The position numbers and the translations under genes are program-made. This document shows positions 1 through 5,583 of a DNA stretch of 10,049 bases, piece by piece. The stretch comes from Oscillospiraceae bacterium (GTDB lineage Bacteria; Bacillota; Clostridia; Oscillospirales; Acutalibacteraceae), in assembly GCA_009786735.1 (NCBI GenBank), contig WQRM01000048.1:1-10049 (forward strand). The letters are read 5' to 3'. A model generated the notes under the pieces. That model worked only from the letters and a program-made list of their open reading frames with translations. It did no database searches and was not told the DNA's origin. Numbering within the stretch: the first letter of the stretch is position 1; every line of letters begins with the position of its first letter.

Positions 1-479
1 CCGCGTGCCGCCATGTTGCGCGCGAGGTCGATGAAGTGGATGTCGTTGACGTCCAGCCAACCGCGCGTGGCGACCATGCCAGCCTTGGCGTCGATGCCCA
101 CGGCGATTTTCTCCGCACCGTGGCGAGCGATGGCTTCGCTGACAAGCTCGGGATTTTCAACCACAACCGAGCCAAGAATCACCCGCGCAACGCCGTTGTT
201 TAGGTAAAAGTCGATGTCGTCCATGGTGCGGATGCCGCCGCCGAGCTGCACCTGCAAGCCGGAGTTCGCAGCCACGTCAAGGTAGATCGCTTGGTTCACG
301 CGCTTGCCCGCAAGCGAGCCGTCCAGGTCAACCATGTGAATCCACGCACACCCGGCTTGCTTGAAGCCAAGCGCCGTTTGCATGTAGCTTTCGGCCACCT
401 GCTCAGCGGTGTCGAACTTGCCCTGATAAAGGCGCACGCACGCGCCGCCCTTGATGTCAATTGCGGGGAAGATGGTCAT
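1..479 (-). CDS. hisA: HisA, ProFAR isomerase, 3' end cut by window edge
   Basis: This encodes phosphoribosylformimino-5-aminoimidazole carboxamide ribotide isomerase, a cytosolic (beta/alpha)8-barrel enzyme that catalyses the Amadori rearrangement of ProFAR to PRFAR in histidine synthesis. The first 159 codons are visible, about two thirds of the usual 240 residues. They contain the family signatures AIDIKGGACVRLYQG (residues 6-20), HMVDLDG (about 48-54), QLGGGIRTMDD (about 78-88), RVILGS and AVGIDAKAG (about 126-134). Asp8 and about Asp130 sit where the HisA catalytic acid/base pair is expected. The ATG at 479 is chosen because AAGGAG stands 7-8 bases upstream. The R1 repeat hairpin (497-520) ends immediately upstream of that Shine-Dalgarno site. 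HisF is the related alternative, but the N-terminal AIDIKGG and the GW motif fit HisA. The nearest gene upstream is a broken NUDIX gene, not hisH. Confidence 0.95.
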   Translation of the reverse strand, partial: MTIFPAIDIKGGACVRLYQGKFDTAEQVAESYMQTALGFKQAGCAWIHMVDLDGSLAGKRVNQAIYLDVAANSGLQVQLGGGIRTMDDIDFYLNNGVARVILGSVVVENPELVSEAIARHGAEKIAVGIDAKAGMVATRGWLDVNDIHFIDLARNMAAR

Positions 480-496
480 GTTTGTTCTCCTTTTTT

Positions 497-564
497 GCAC
501 CTTTTTTGAAAAAAAGGTGCCCAAAAAACTTCAGCCGCGCCGCGCGCGTGGGGGGATTTTTATG
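497..564 (-). repeat. R1 repeat copy 1, truncated, upstream of hisA
   Basis: On the minus strand this reads CATAAAAATCCCC, then a short GC palindrome, GTTTTTTGG, and an AT-rich hairpin at 497-520 with an 11-bp stem (GCACC plus six Ts pairing with six As plus GGTGC). It has the same layout as the other four R1 copies, but the distal CCTGCGG...CGCTTCGC arm is missing or unrecognisable. The stem base is GCACC/GGTGC here rather than GTTC/GAAC, so both arms changed together. The hairpin stops 17 bp upstream of the hisA start codon and leaves the Shine-Dalgarno site intact. It is in inverted orientation relative to copy 2 at 3787-3907. Confidence 0.8.
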
Positions 565-587
565 TAAGTGGAAGAAGCACGCCCCAG

Positions 588-635
588 TCCCCCTCATTGA
601 GGGGGGGAAAGACCATCGTAGGCGGTCAGAGGGAG
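588..635 (+). repeat. R2-type double-hairpin repeat, solitary half-site
   Basis: This is a GC-rich palindrome (CCCCCTCATTGAGGGGG) followed by a second small hairpin (GACC...GGTC) and the tail AGAGGGAG. The layout of hairpin 1, hairpin 2 and purine tail matches the right-hand ends of the R2 elements at 1516-1660 and 8165-8674. No inverted partner lies directly next to it. It overlaps the end of the NUDIX reading frame, so the TGA at 626-628 and the last residues (HSL) come from repeat sequence. Confidence 0.65.
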
Positions 636-1116
636 TGCAACAACTGCGTTCGCTGCAATTCAAACTGTGGTTTGGTGACATAGGCGTGATAGTGCACGCC
701 GCCGTCTAGGTAGGCGTTGTACTGCGTCAAAAACGGCTCGGCGAACATGGTGAGGGGCTGCTCTTTTGCTACCCAGCGCGCGCCGTGTGTTTCGTCGCTG
801 TCACGCAATTCGCCGCGGACATAGCTGCACGCAAAGCCCAGCATCACCTTCGTTGGCACGAGGTCATAGCCGCCGTAGCCCGGGTAGCTGCCGGTGTTGG
901 AACTCACGCAAAACAGCCGCCCCACGGCAATTTCAATGCCGCATTCTTCCATGGCTTCGCGCTGCAACGCTGTGATTAAATCCTCGCCGTTTTCCACTTG
1001 CCGCCGGGGAAGTGCCAGGCGTCGTTTCTGCTGCGGCTTTTGAGCACCAGCACGTCGCCCTGCGCGTTTTCCACAATGCCGAAGACGGCTACGATGTGGG
1101 TGGGGAAGTGCTTCAT
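626..1116 (-). pseudogene. NUDIX hydrolase, frameshifted inside the Nudix box
   Basis: NUDIX proteins hydrolyse nucleoside diphosphates linked to another moiety, such as oxidised dNTPs, using Mg2+ and the Nudix box GX5EX7REUXEEXGU. Translation from the ATG at 1116 (AAAGG upstream) gives MKHFPTHIVAVFGIVEN, then SRNDAWHFPGGK, and then runs out of frame to a TAA at about 976. From about 997 the next frame continues VENGEDLITALQREAMEECG. Joined by one extra base after GGK, the two halves give a perfect Nudix box (G-x5-E-x7-REAMEECGI). The rest reads as a typical Nudix fold to 626, about 163 residues in all, which is a normal family length. The break at about 995-999 is therefore a one-base deletion or a sequencing error. 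No slippery heptamer is present, so programmed frameshifting is unlikely. The substrate cannot be told. The C-terminal codons run into an R2 repeat. Confidence 0.85.
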
Positions 1117-1194
1117 GGTTTTGCCTTTCGTGGGTGGAATTTTCGCGGGGTGGTGCGGCGAAAGTGCGAGCGGCGAGCAGCTTGTGCTCCGCAC

Positions 1195-1342
1195 GCCTCC
1201 CTCACCCGACCCGAGGTCGGGAGCTCCCTCCAGAGGAGAGGAGCTGGGGCTTGTTGCCGAAAGCCTTCATGTCGTTATCCTCTTAATCCTTAGCTCCTTC
1301 CCCTGGAAGGAGCTGGCACGCGCCGCGCGTGACTGAGGAAGG
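1195..1342. repeat. R2-related inverted pair (MITE-like 1)
   Basis: The left half (1195-1253) contains the hairpin CCCGACC-cga-GGTCGGG and an AGCTCC...GGAGCT palindrome. The right half (about 1288-1342) contains a perfect 10-bp hairpin AGCTCCTTCC-cct-GGAAGGAGCT, then CACGCG...CGCGTG and the tail ACTGAGGAAGG. The halves face each other as diverged terminal inverted repeats around a spacer of about 34 bp with no gene. The left half is repeated base for base (59 bp) at 1516-1574. The spacer also resembles that of the 1516-1660 element, sharing ATGTCG and CTTAA at matching places, so both derive from one ancestral element. Together with the next two repeats it fills the gene-free region between the NUDIX gene and the fucosidase. 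Confidence 0.7.
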
Positions 1343-1374
1343 TGATTTTGCTGGCGGCTTGCACAACCCGCAAC

Positions 1375-1453
1375 CTGTAGGGGCGGATGCAAATCCGCCC
1401 GGGATTTTTATGGCGGCGGAAAAACCACGGCGCGCCAATGGCACGCCCTACCA
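1375..1453. repeat. Short inverted-hairpin element, third repeat family
   Basis: The two ends are hairpins in opposite orientation. The left is GTAGGGGCGGAT-gcaa-ATCCGCCC (8-bp perfect stem at 1381-1400). The right is GGCGCGCC-aat-GGCACGCC followed by CTACC (1429-1452), so both ends start GTAGGG when read inward. About 28 bp of AT-richer DNA lies between them. Another hairpin, GCGCC-aat-GGCGC, followed by CTGGCTTTTTT, lies just to the right (about 1457-1481). The element has no coding capacity and differs in sequence from R1 and R2. Confidence 0.55.
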
Positions 1454-1515
1454 GAGTTGCGCCAATGGCGCTGGCTTTTTTACTTGGCATCAAGAAAGCA
1501 CCGCGAAGCGACGAA

Positions 1516-1660
1516 GCCTCCCTCACCCGACCCGAGGTCGGGAGCTCCCTCCAGAGGAGAGGAGCTGGGGCTTGCTGCTTCAAGTTTTGATGTCGCTTAC
1601 CGCTTAAGCCCTGCCCCCTTCTTTAGAGGGGGGATGTCGCCGCAGCGACAGGGGGGTGCG
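1516..1660. repeat. R2-related inverted pair (MITE-like 2)
   Basis: The left half (1516-1574) is identical over 59 bp to 1195-1253. The right half (about 1614-1660) has CCCCCTTCTTTAGAGGGGGG, then TGTCGC-cgca-GCGACA, then GGGGGGTGCG. This right end closely matches the terminal inverted repeat of the DUF559 element (CCCCCTCTTTAGAGGGGG, small hairpin, GGGGGTGC at 8632-8673). The spacer of about 38 bp has no gene. The element stops 7-9 bp from the fucosidase stop codon (1667-1669). It links the 1195-type half-site and the 8165-type half-site into one family. Confidence 0.7.
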
Positions 1661-1666
1661 CAACCA

Positions 1667-2944
1667 CTACAACAACTCAAGCTCCACCACGGTGGCGAGG
1701 GGGTCGGGCAGGTCGGCGGTGCCGAGGTCGATGAACGCACCGCTTTGGTACTTCGTGCCATACCAGGGCTCGAACAACACACGCTCGCTGCCGTCCATGA
1801 GCAGGCGAGCTTTCTTCACTTTGTCTTTGAGCCCGTCAAAGCGAAACGCCGCCGTGCCGCGCTCGAAGATGTGGGCATACAGCTTGTTGCCGCGCTGGGT
1901 GTAGCGCCCCCACTCGGGCTTGGGCAGGTCAGCTTTGCCGCAGCCATAGATGCTGTCGCTGTTTTGGTGCATCCACTCGGCAACCTCCTCGAACACCTTC
2001 ACGGTGCCCTTGGGGAACTCGCCTTTGGCGGTTGGTCCCACGTTGATGAGCAGGTTGCCGCCTTTACTCACGCATTCGATGAGCATGCGCACCACAATTT
2101 GCGCGGACTTGTAGTTTTGATCCTGCGACACATAGCCCCAGTAGTCGTTGAGGGTGATGCAGGCTTCCCACGGCACGGGGCGGCCGAGTTCGTCCAAACA
2201 GCCTTCGGCGGGGATGATTTGCTCGGGCGAGTAGAAGTCACCGGCATAGACTTCGGGCTCTGCACTCAGGCAGTTGCCGCCGAGACGGTTGTCGATGACC
2301 GCCGTGGGCTGCAGCTCACGGATCATGTTCACAAGCTTGGTGGCCTCCCACTTTTCGCCGGTCATTTCGCCATAGGAGTAGTCAAACCAAAACACGTCGA
2401 TCTGCCCATAGTTGGTGCAGAGCTCGCGCACTTGGTTGTGCATGTAGGTGAGGTAGTTCTCCCAGTTGCGCGGGCGGGCTTTGAACTCTTCGTCTTCGCG
2501 CATGGGATGGTTGCCGTCAACAATGGGGTAATCATCGTGATACCAATCGATGACCGAATAATAAAAGCCCACTTTGATGCCCTCGGCACGGAAGGCGTCA
2601 ACATATTCACGCACCAAGTCGCGCCCGGCGGGTGTGTTCACGGCGGTGTAATCGGTGAACTTTGAGTCAAACAGGCAAAAGCCGTCGTGGTGCTTGGTGG
2701 TGAGCACGGCATACTTCATGCCCGCGCGCTTGGCGAGTGCCGCCCACTCTTTGGGGTTGTAGTGCACGGGGTTGAACTCATCGAAGTATTTTTGATAGTC
2801 CTCGTTGCTGGTTTTGTCGTGGAACTTGAACCATTCTGCGCCCGGCGTGCGTGCGGGAATGGCATACAGCCCCCAGTGGATGAACATGCCGAATCGGTCT
2901 TCCTGAAAGGCTTTGGTGTGGGCGGCGCGTTGTTCGTAGGTCAT
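1667..2944 (-). CDS. GH29 alpha-L-fucosidase, cytosolic
   Basis: The 425-residue product is a glycoside hydrolase family 29 alpha-L-fucosidase, which releases L-fucose with retention of configuration. Visible landmarks are FGMFIHWGLY (18-27), the conserved TTKHHDGFCLFDS segment (82-94), VGFYYSVIDWYH (125-136), DVFWFDYS (183-190) with Asp188 where the GH29 nucleophile is expected, PWEACITLNDYWGY (258-271), and GGNLLINVGPTAKGE (295-309), followed by a beta-rich C-terminal part. There is no signal peptide, so it should act in the cytoplasm on imported fucosylated oligosaccharides. The length fits a single-domain GH29. ATG 2944 is chosen because AGGAG stands 8 bases upstream; a longer frame starting at 3016 would overlap the upstream gene. 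It follows the nucleotidyltransferase-like gene with a 23-bp gap, so they are probably co-transcribed. Neither gene belongs to histidine synthesis. Confidence 0.93.
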   Translation of the reverse strand: MTYEQRAAHTKAFQEDRFGMFIHWGLYAIPARTPGAEWFKFHDKTSNEDYQKYFDEFNPVHYNPKEWAALAKRAGMKYAVLTTKHHDGFCLFDSKFTDYTAVNTPAGRDLVREYVDAFRAEGIKVGFYYSVIDWYHDDYPIVDGNHPMREDEEFKARPRNWENYLTYMHNQVRELCTNYGQIDVFWFDYSYGEMTGEKWEATKLVNMIRELQPTAVIDNRLGGNCLSAEPEVYAGDFYSPEQIIPAEGCLDELGRPVPWEACITLNDYWGYVSQDQNYKSAQIVVRMLIECVSKGGNLLINVGPTAKGEFPKGTVKVFEEVAEWMHQNSDSIYGCGKADLPKPEWGRYTQRGNKLYAHIFERGTAAFRFDGLKDKVKKARLLMDGSERVLFEPWYGTKYQSGAFIDLGTADLPDPLATVVELELL

Positions 2945-2967
2945 GGTGATTTCTCCTGTGTTTTTGT

Positions 2968-3771
2968 TTATGGTTCGGGTGAGCTGAGCAGCAGTTCGAT
3001 ATCTCTGTTCACCCATTTGAGGAACTGATTGGCTTTGTGGCGGCCGACTTGCTGTGCATGACCATCGCGCACCTCAAACGCCTCGCGCATGAGCGTACCA
3101 AAATGGGCGGGACGACGGTGGCTGTAAGCGTAAAAACTTTCTTCTTTGGTCGAAAACCAGCCGGATTTCAGCCACACCGCAAAACGGCATAGGTTGGCAA
3201 TGTGATGGTATGAGTCTTGCAGGAGTTCGTCCGTGTTTTTGGGCAGCAGGGGCATGAACGTGGCAATGAATTGCTTGGGCGGTATGGGTGCAAAGACTTG
3301 CTCAATCTCCGCGCCATGCCAAGATGCACCGCGGTGCATCACCATCGTGAAGTGCGCGAGCAAGTCGCTGTCGGTCTTGGGGGTGTCGTCGCAAGGGTCA
3401 ACGTGGCTTGGGCTTGCGTGGAACTCATACGGCGTGGGATAGATGAAATTGCCGCAGTGTTCGCGCAGCACCACGCTCATGATGATGCCGAGCGGCGGTG
3501 CGAGGGGCGCTAACTCGGCCAGCGCTCGTTGCAGCGCAAGTTTGGTGCTGCGGCACAGGGGTTCGCTCACCACGGCGATGAAAGTTGCTTCTTCGAATTT
3601 CCAGTTACGAGCTGCATCATCGATTGCATACTCACTCGACCCATACACCAGCGCACACACACCATACAGATAAATGCCCACCAAGTTTTCGCCGAGCAAA
3701 GCGCAAAATCGCTCGGTCACGGCATCCATCAGCGTGTGCACGCGCACGTCGAAGTCATAGTTGTCGTACAT
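2968..3771 (-). CDS. AadA-like nucleotidyltransferase homologue, catalytic motif degenerate
   Basis: The 267-residue product matches the general plan of AadA/ANT(3'')-type aminoglycoside adenylyltransferases (NTase fold plus DUF4111-type helical C-terminus). The C-terminal half looks intact: YPTPYEFHAS (111-120), DSDLLAHFTMVMHRG (134-148), WHGAEIEQVFAPIP (151-164) and SYHHIANLCRFAVWL (187-201), the last like the family's LNxCR helix. The N-terminal part keeps VGIYLYG (31-37), but the family GS is GV. The metal-binding SDxD is replaced by about EEAT before FIAVVSE (about 60-70), with a 20-residue stretch in between. Adenylyl transfer by the usual chemistry is therefore doubtful, and I would not call it a resistance gene. 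ATG 3771 is chosen for AAGGGGG, 7 bases upstream. It precedes the fucosidase by 23 bp and follows R1 copy 2. Its function is unknown. Confidence 0.75.
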   Translation of the reverse strand: MYDNYDFDVRVHTLMDAVTERFCALLGENLVGIYLYGVCALVYGSSEYAIDDAARNWKFEEATFIAVVSEPLCRSTKLALQRALAELAPLAPPLGIIMSVVLREHCGNFIYPTPYEFHASPSHVDPCDDTPKTDSDLLAHFTMVMHRGASWHGAEIEQVFAPIPPKQFIATFMPLLPKNTDELLQDSYHHIANLCRFAVWLKSGWFSTKEESFYAYSHRRPAHFGTLMREAFEVRDGHAQQVGRHKANQFLKWVNRDIELLLSSPEP

Positions 3772-3786
3772 TGAATCGCCCCCTTG

Positions 3787-3907
3787 AAGGTGAAGTGCCC
3801 CTGCGGCGAGCAAGTCGCTTCGCTATGGTCTAATCCAGCCCCATAAAAATCCCCTTCGCGCGTAGCGCGGCTAGTTTTTTTTGGTTCTTTTTTTGCAAAA
3901 AAAGAAC
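3787..3907 (+). repeat. R1 repeat copy 2, downstream of hisB
   Basis: Reading on the plus strand it contains AAGGTGAAG, CCTGCGGCGAGCAAGTCGC, CCCCATAAAAATCCCC, a GC palindrome (CGCG-cta...CGCG), T8GG, and a perfect 24-nt palindrome GTTC-T7-GC-A7-GAAC at 3884-3907. It shares 25 identical bases in its distal arm with copy 4, and the hairpin is identical to that of copy 4. The hairpin ends 8 bp from the hisB stop codon. Its distal end runs into the 5' region of the nucleotidyltransferase-like gene. Confidence 0.85.
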
Positions 3908-3915
3908 ACACTTCG

Positions 3916-4476
3916 TCAAATCGTCCCCTTGGTGGAGAGCACGCCTTCTTTCGGCTGCAAGGCGCGGCGCAGAGCGTGGGCTGCGGCCTTGAAGAGCGCC
4001 TCGGCTTCGTGGTGGGCGTTTGCGCCGTAGCGCAGGTTCAGGTGCAGGGTGATGCCCGCGTTGTGGGCGAAGGCACGGAAAAATTCCTCGCACAAGCACA
4101 GGTCGAACTCGCCGGTGATGCTCTGCGAAAATGCAGCATTGAACACCAAAAACGCACGACCGCTCACGTCCACTGACGCAGCCGCGAGGGCTTCATCCAT
4201 GGGGATTTCGGCAGTGCCAAAGCGAGCGATGCCGGTTTTGTCGCCCAGTTGCTGCGCCAGAGCTTGCCCCAGCACGATGCCGCAGTCCTCCACGGTGTGG
4301 TGGGCATCGACCTCAAGGTCGCCGGTGCAGGTGAGGTTCAGCCCCCAACCCGCATGCACGGCAAGGGCGGTGAGCATGTGGTCAAAAAAGCCCACGCCGG
4401 TGGTGATGGCGACCTCGCCGCCGTGCAGGTTCAGCGTGGCGGTGATGTCGGTTTCTTTGGTTTTGCGTGTGATCAT
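3916..4476 (-). CDS. hisB: HisB, imidazoleglycerol-phosphate dehydratase
   Basis: This cytosolic Mn2+-dependent enzyme dehydrates imidazoleglycerol phosphate to imidazole-acetol phosphate. The 186-residue product is a monofunctional IGPD with no phosphatase domain, near the usual length of about 195. The metal-binding histidine signatures are all present: FFDHMLTALAVHAGW (30-44), DAHHTVEDCG (57-66), EEFFRAFAHNAG (130-141) and NAHHEAEALF (153-162). An earlier GTG at 4482 is in frame, but it overlaps the AAGGAG site itself. The ATG at 4476, with a 5-base gap, is therefore chosen. The gene is sandwiched between two R1 repeats whose AT hairpins both point at it: copy 3 just upstream of its Shine-Dalgarno site and copy 2 eight bases after its stop. 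The neighbouring genes on both sides are unrelated to histidine. Confidence 0.96.
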   Translation of the reverse strand: MITRKTKETDITATLNLHGGEVAITTGVGFFDHMLTALAVHAGWGLNLTCTGDLEVDAHHTVEDCGIVLGQALAQQLGDKTGIARFGTAEIPMDEALAAASVDVSGRAFLVFNAAFSQSITGEFDLCLCEEFFRAFAHNAGITLHLNLRYGANAHHEAEALFKAAAHALRRALQPKEGVLSTKGTI

Positions 4477-4491
4477 AGGCACTCCTTTTCT

Positions 4492-4600
4492 GTTCTTTTT
4501 TGAAAAAAAGAACCAAAAAACTTTAGTCGCGCTGCGCGCGGGGATTTTTCAAGGGGATTAAGAGGAAACCGCGAAGCGAGGAGCCCCACCGCAGGTGGTT
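4492..4600 (-). repeat. R1 repeat copy 3, upstream of hisB and overlapping the methyltransferase end
   Basis: On the minus strand it reads AACCACCTGCGGTGGG, CGCTTCGCGG, GAAAAATCCCC, a GCGCGC...GCGC palindrome, GTTTTTTGG, and a hairpin at 4492-4513 (GTTC-T6 / A6-GAAC, 10-bp stem). The distal AACCACCTGCGGTGGG is shared exactly with copy 5 at 9362. The hairpin ends 15 bp before the hisB ATG, which leaves only the Shine-Dalgarno site between them. The distal arm is translated as the C-terminus of the methyltransferase gene. Confidence 0.85.
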
Positions 4601-5430
4601 TTAACTGCGCGTGTGTAGAGCGCGACAGGCATGTATTCGCTGAACAAGCCGCCCCATTTGGGTCGCTCTTCACGCAAATCGGTCAACATAAACCCTGCCT
4701 TGAGTTGCCCGCCCAGTTGTTCTTCTAACGAATGGCTGAAGGTCAAGTTTTCGTCGTCATCCGGCTCAACATAGCTTTCGTACAACGCGCGGTCGCGCAG
4801 CGGATTCCATGGCAGCTTATATTTGGCAATCAACTGTGCATCTTCCTGTTCTTCGTCGTAATCCGCGAACATATACACGCAGGGATTATACACTTGCGCC
4901 AGCAACAAGCCGCCGGGCGTGAGCACGCGGTGGCACTCGCGCCAAACGTGTTCAACATCTTCGATAAAGTGGTTTGAAATCGGGTGAAAAATCACATCAA
5001 AGCTGTTGTCTGCGAACGGAAAACGCTTTGTCATGTCGGCCTTGACGAGGTTGATGTCATATCCCTCACGCTCGGCGACCAATTGCTCGCAATGCAGCTG
5101 CGCGTCGGAATAATCCATCACCGTGCAGGTTGCGCCAAACGCTTGCAGGATCGGCATTTGCTGCCCGCCGCCCGCAGCGAGCCCCAGCAAGTTCACGCCG
5201 TCGAGCCGATTGTTCTTCAAGAATGGCGCAAACCATTCTTTCGGCACAAGGATTTCTGTTCCATCCACATAGGTGATACTCCAATCACCGTTTTGCGCCG
5301 TCACGTAATCCTCGTGCGATGTCACGGCGCCCCAGTATTGGTCATCCGCGACCCATTTGTTGATCAGCGTCATGTTGAAATCAGCGTAATTTTCCGCGTT
5401 GAGGTCATCAAATTTCGGGCGATTGTTCAT
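4558..5430 (-). CDS. Class I SAM-dependent methyltransferase
   Basis: The 290-residue product carries a Rossmann-type methyltransferase domain. Motif I is LLGLAAGGGQQ (81-91), the ribose-binding acidic residue is Asp106 in VMDYSD, and the motif around ADMTKRFPFADNSFDVIFHP (131-150) and RVLTPGGLLLAQV (168-180) is typical of the Methyltransf_11-like group. There is no NPPY or PCQ catalytic motif, so DNA methylation is unlikely, and the substrate is unknown. ATG 5430 has AAAGGAG seven bases upstream. The last 14 residues (277-290, KTTCGGAPRFAVSS) are encoded by the distal arm of R1 copy 3, so the native C-terminus was probably extended or replaced. The gene is bracketed by inverted R1 copies (4492-4600 and 5453-5575) between hisC and hisB, which suggests insertion of a cassette rather than a role in histidine synthesis. 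Confidence 0.88.
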   Translation of the reverse strand: MNNRPKFDDLNAENYADFNMTLINKWVADDQYWGAVTSHEDYVTAQNGDWSITYVDGTEILVPKEWFAPFLKNNRLDGVNLLGLAAGGGQQMPILQAFGATCTVMDYSDAQLHCEQLVAEREGYDINLVKADMTKRFPFADNSFDVIFHPISNHFIEDVEHVWRECHRVLTPGGLLLAQVYNPCVYMFADYDEEQEDAQLIAKYKLPWNPLRDRALYESYVEPDDDENLTFSHSLEEQLGGQLKAGFMLTDLREERPKWGGLFSEYMPVALYTRAVKTTCGGAPRFAVSS

Positions 5431-5452
5431 TGGTTTGCTCCTTTCGCGAAGT

Positions 5453-5575
5453 AAGGTGAAGCATCACGCGCGCCTGCGGCGAGCAAGTCGCTTCGCTGTG
5501 TTCTATCGCGTCCCCATAAAAATCCCCCGCGAAGCGGCATAGGTTTTTTTTGTTCTTTTTTTGCAAAAAAAGAAC
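5453..5575 (+). repeat. R1 repeat copy 4, downstream of hisC
   Basis: In plus-strand order it shows AAGGTGAAG, CCTGCGGCGAGCAAGTCGC, TTCTAT, CCCCATAAAAATCCCCC, CCGC-gaa-GCGG, CATAGG, T8, and the perfect palindrome GTTC-T7-GC-A7-GAAC at 5552-5575. It ends 8 bp from the hisC stop codon at 5584. The segment between hisC and the methyltransferase start holds nothing else apart from the methyltransferase Shine-Dalgarno site. Confidence 0.87.
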
Positions 5576-5583
5576 ACGCGTCT

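Larger units (their letters stand above)
497..3907. mobile_element. Putative cassette 2: three non-his genes bounded by inverted R1 repeats
   Basis: R1 copy 1 (minus orientation, truncated) and R1 copy 2 (plus orientation) bound the segment holding the nucleotidyltransferase-like gene, the fucosidase, a repeat cluster and the broken NUDIX gene. The AT hairpins are outermost, 17 bp before the hisA start and 8 bp after the hisB stop. The layout is the same as in cassette 1. There is no transposase and no visible target duplication, so this is an inference from repeat orientation. Confidence 0.35.
4492..5575. mobile_element. Putative cassette 1: methyltransferase bounded by inverted R1 repeats
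   Basis: R1 copy 3 (minus orientation) and R1 copy 4 (plus orientation) lie at the two ends, with their AT hairpins outermost and their distal arms inward. A single non-his gene lies between them. Outside the hairpins the his genes resume at once: the hisB Shine-Dalgarno site on the left and the hisC stop codon 8 bp away on the right. I see no target-site duplication and no transposase, so mobility is an inference from layout alone. Confidence 0.4.

Noticed and set aside
990..1002. Programmed ribosomal frameshift in the NUDIX gene
   Set aside because: There is no X XXY YYZ slippery heptamer at the junction and no clear downstream pseudoknot. A simple indel explains the break.
1195..1660. CRISPR-like array in the repeat cluster
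   Set aside because: The repeats are few, differ in length and orientation, and are not separated by regular unique spacers. No cas gene is present.
1457..2665. Long plus-strand open frame (402 codons) opposite the fucosidase gene
   Set aside because: It mirrors a strongly supported GH29 gene, has no Shine-Dalgarno site and no recognisable domain, and such antisense frames are common in GC-rich coding DNA.
3884..3907. R1 AT hairpins as Rho-independent terminators
   Set aside because: The stems are nearly pure A/T, and no U-tract follows them in the direction of gene transcription. They may affect RNA in another way, but the terminator pattern is not met.
4480..4482. GTG start for hisB, six bases before the chosen ATG
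   Set aside because: The GTG overlaps the AAGGAG Shine-Dalgarno site, leaving no spacing, and it adds only two residues that are not part of the conserved domain.
4558..5430. Methyltransferase and DUF559 nuclease as a restriction-modification pair
   Set aside because: The methyltransferase lacks DNA methyltransferase motifs (no NPPY or PCQ), the two genes are 2.8 kb apart with hisC and hisD between them, and each sits in a different repeat-bounded unit.
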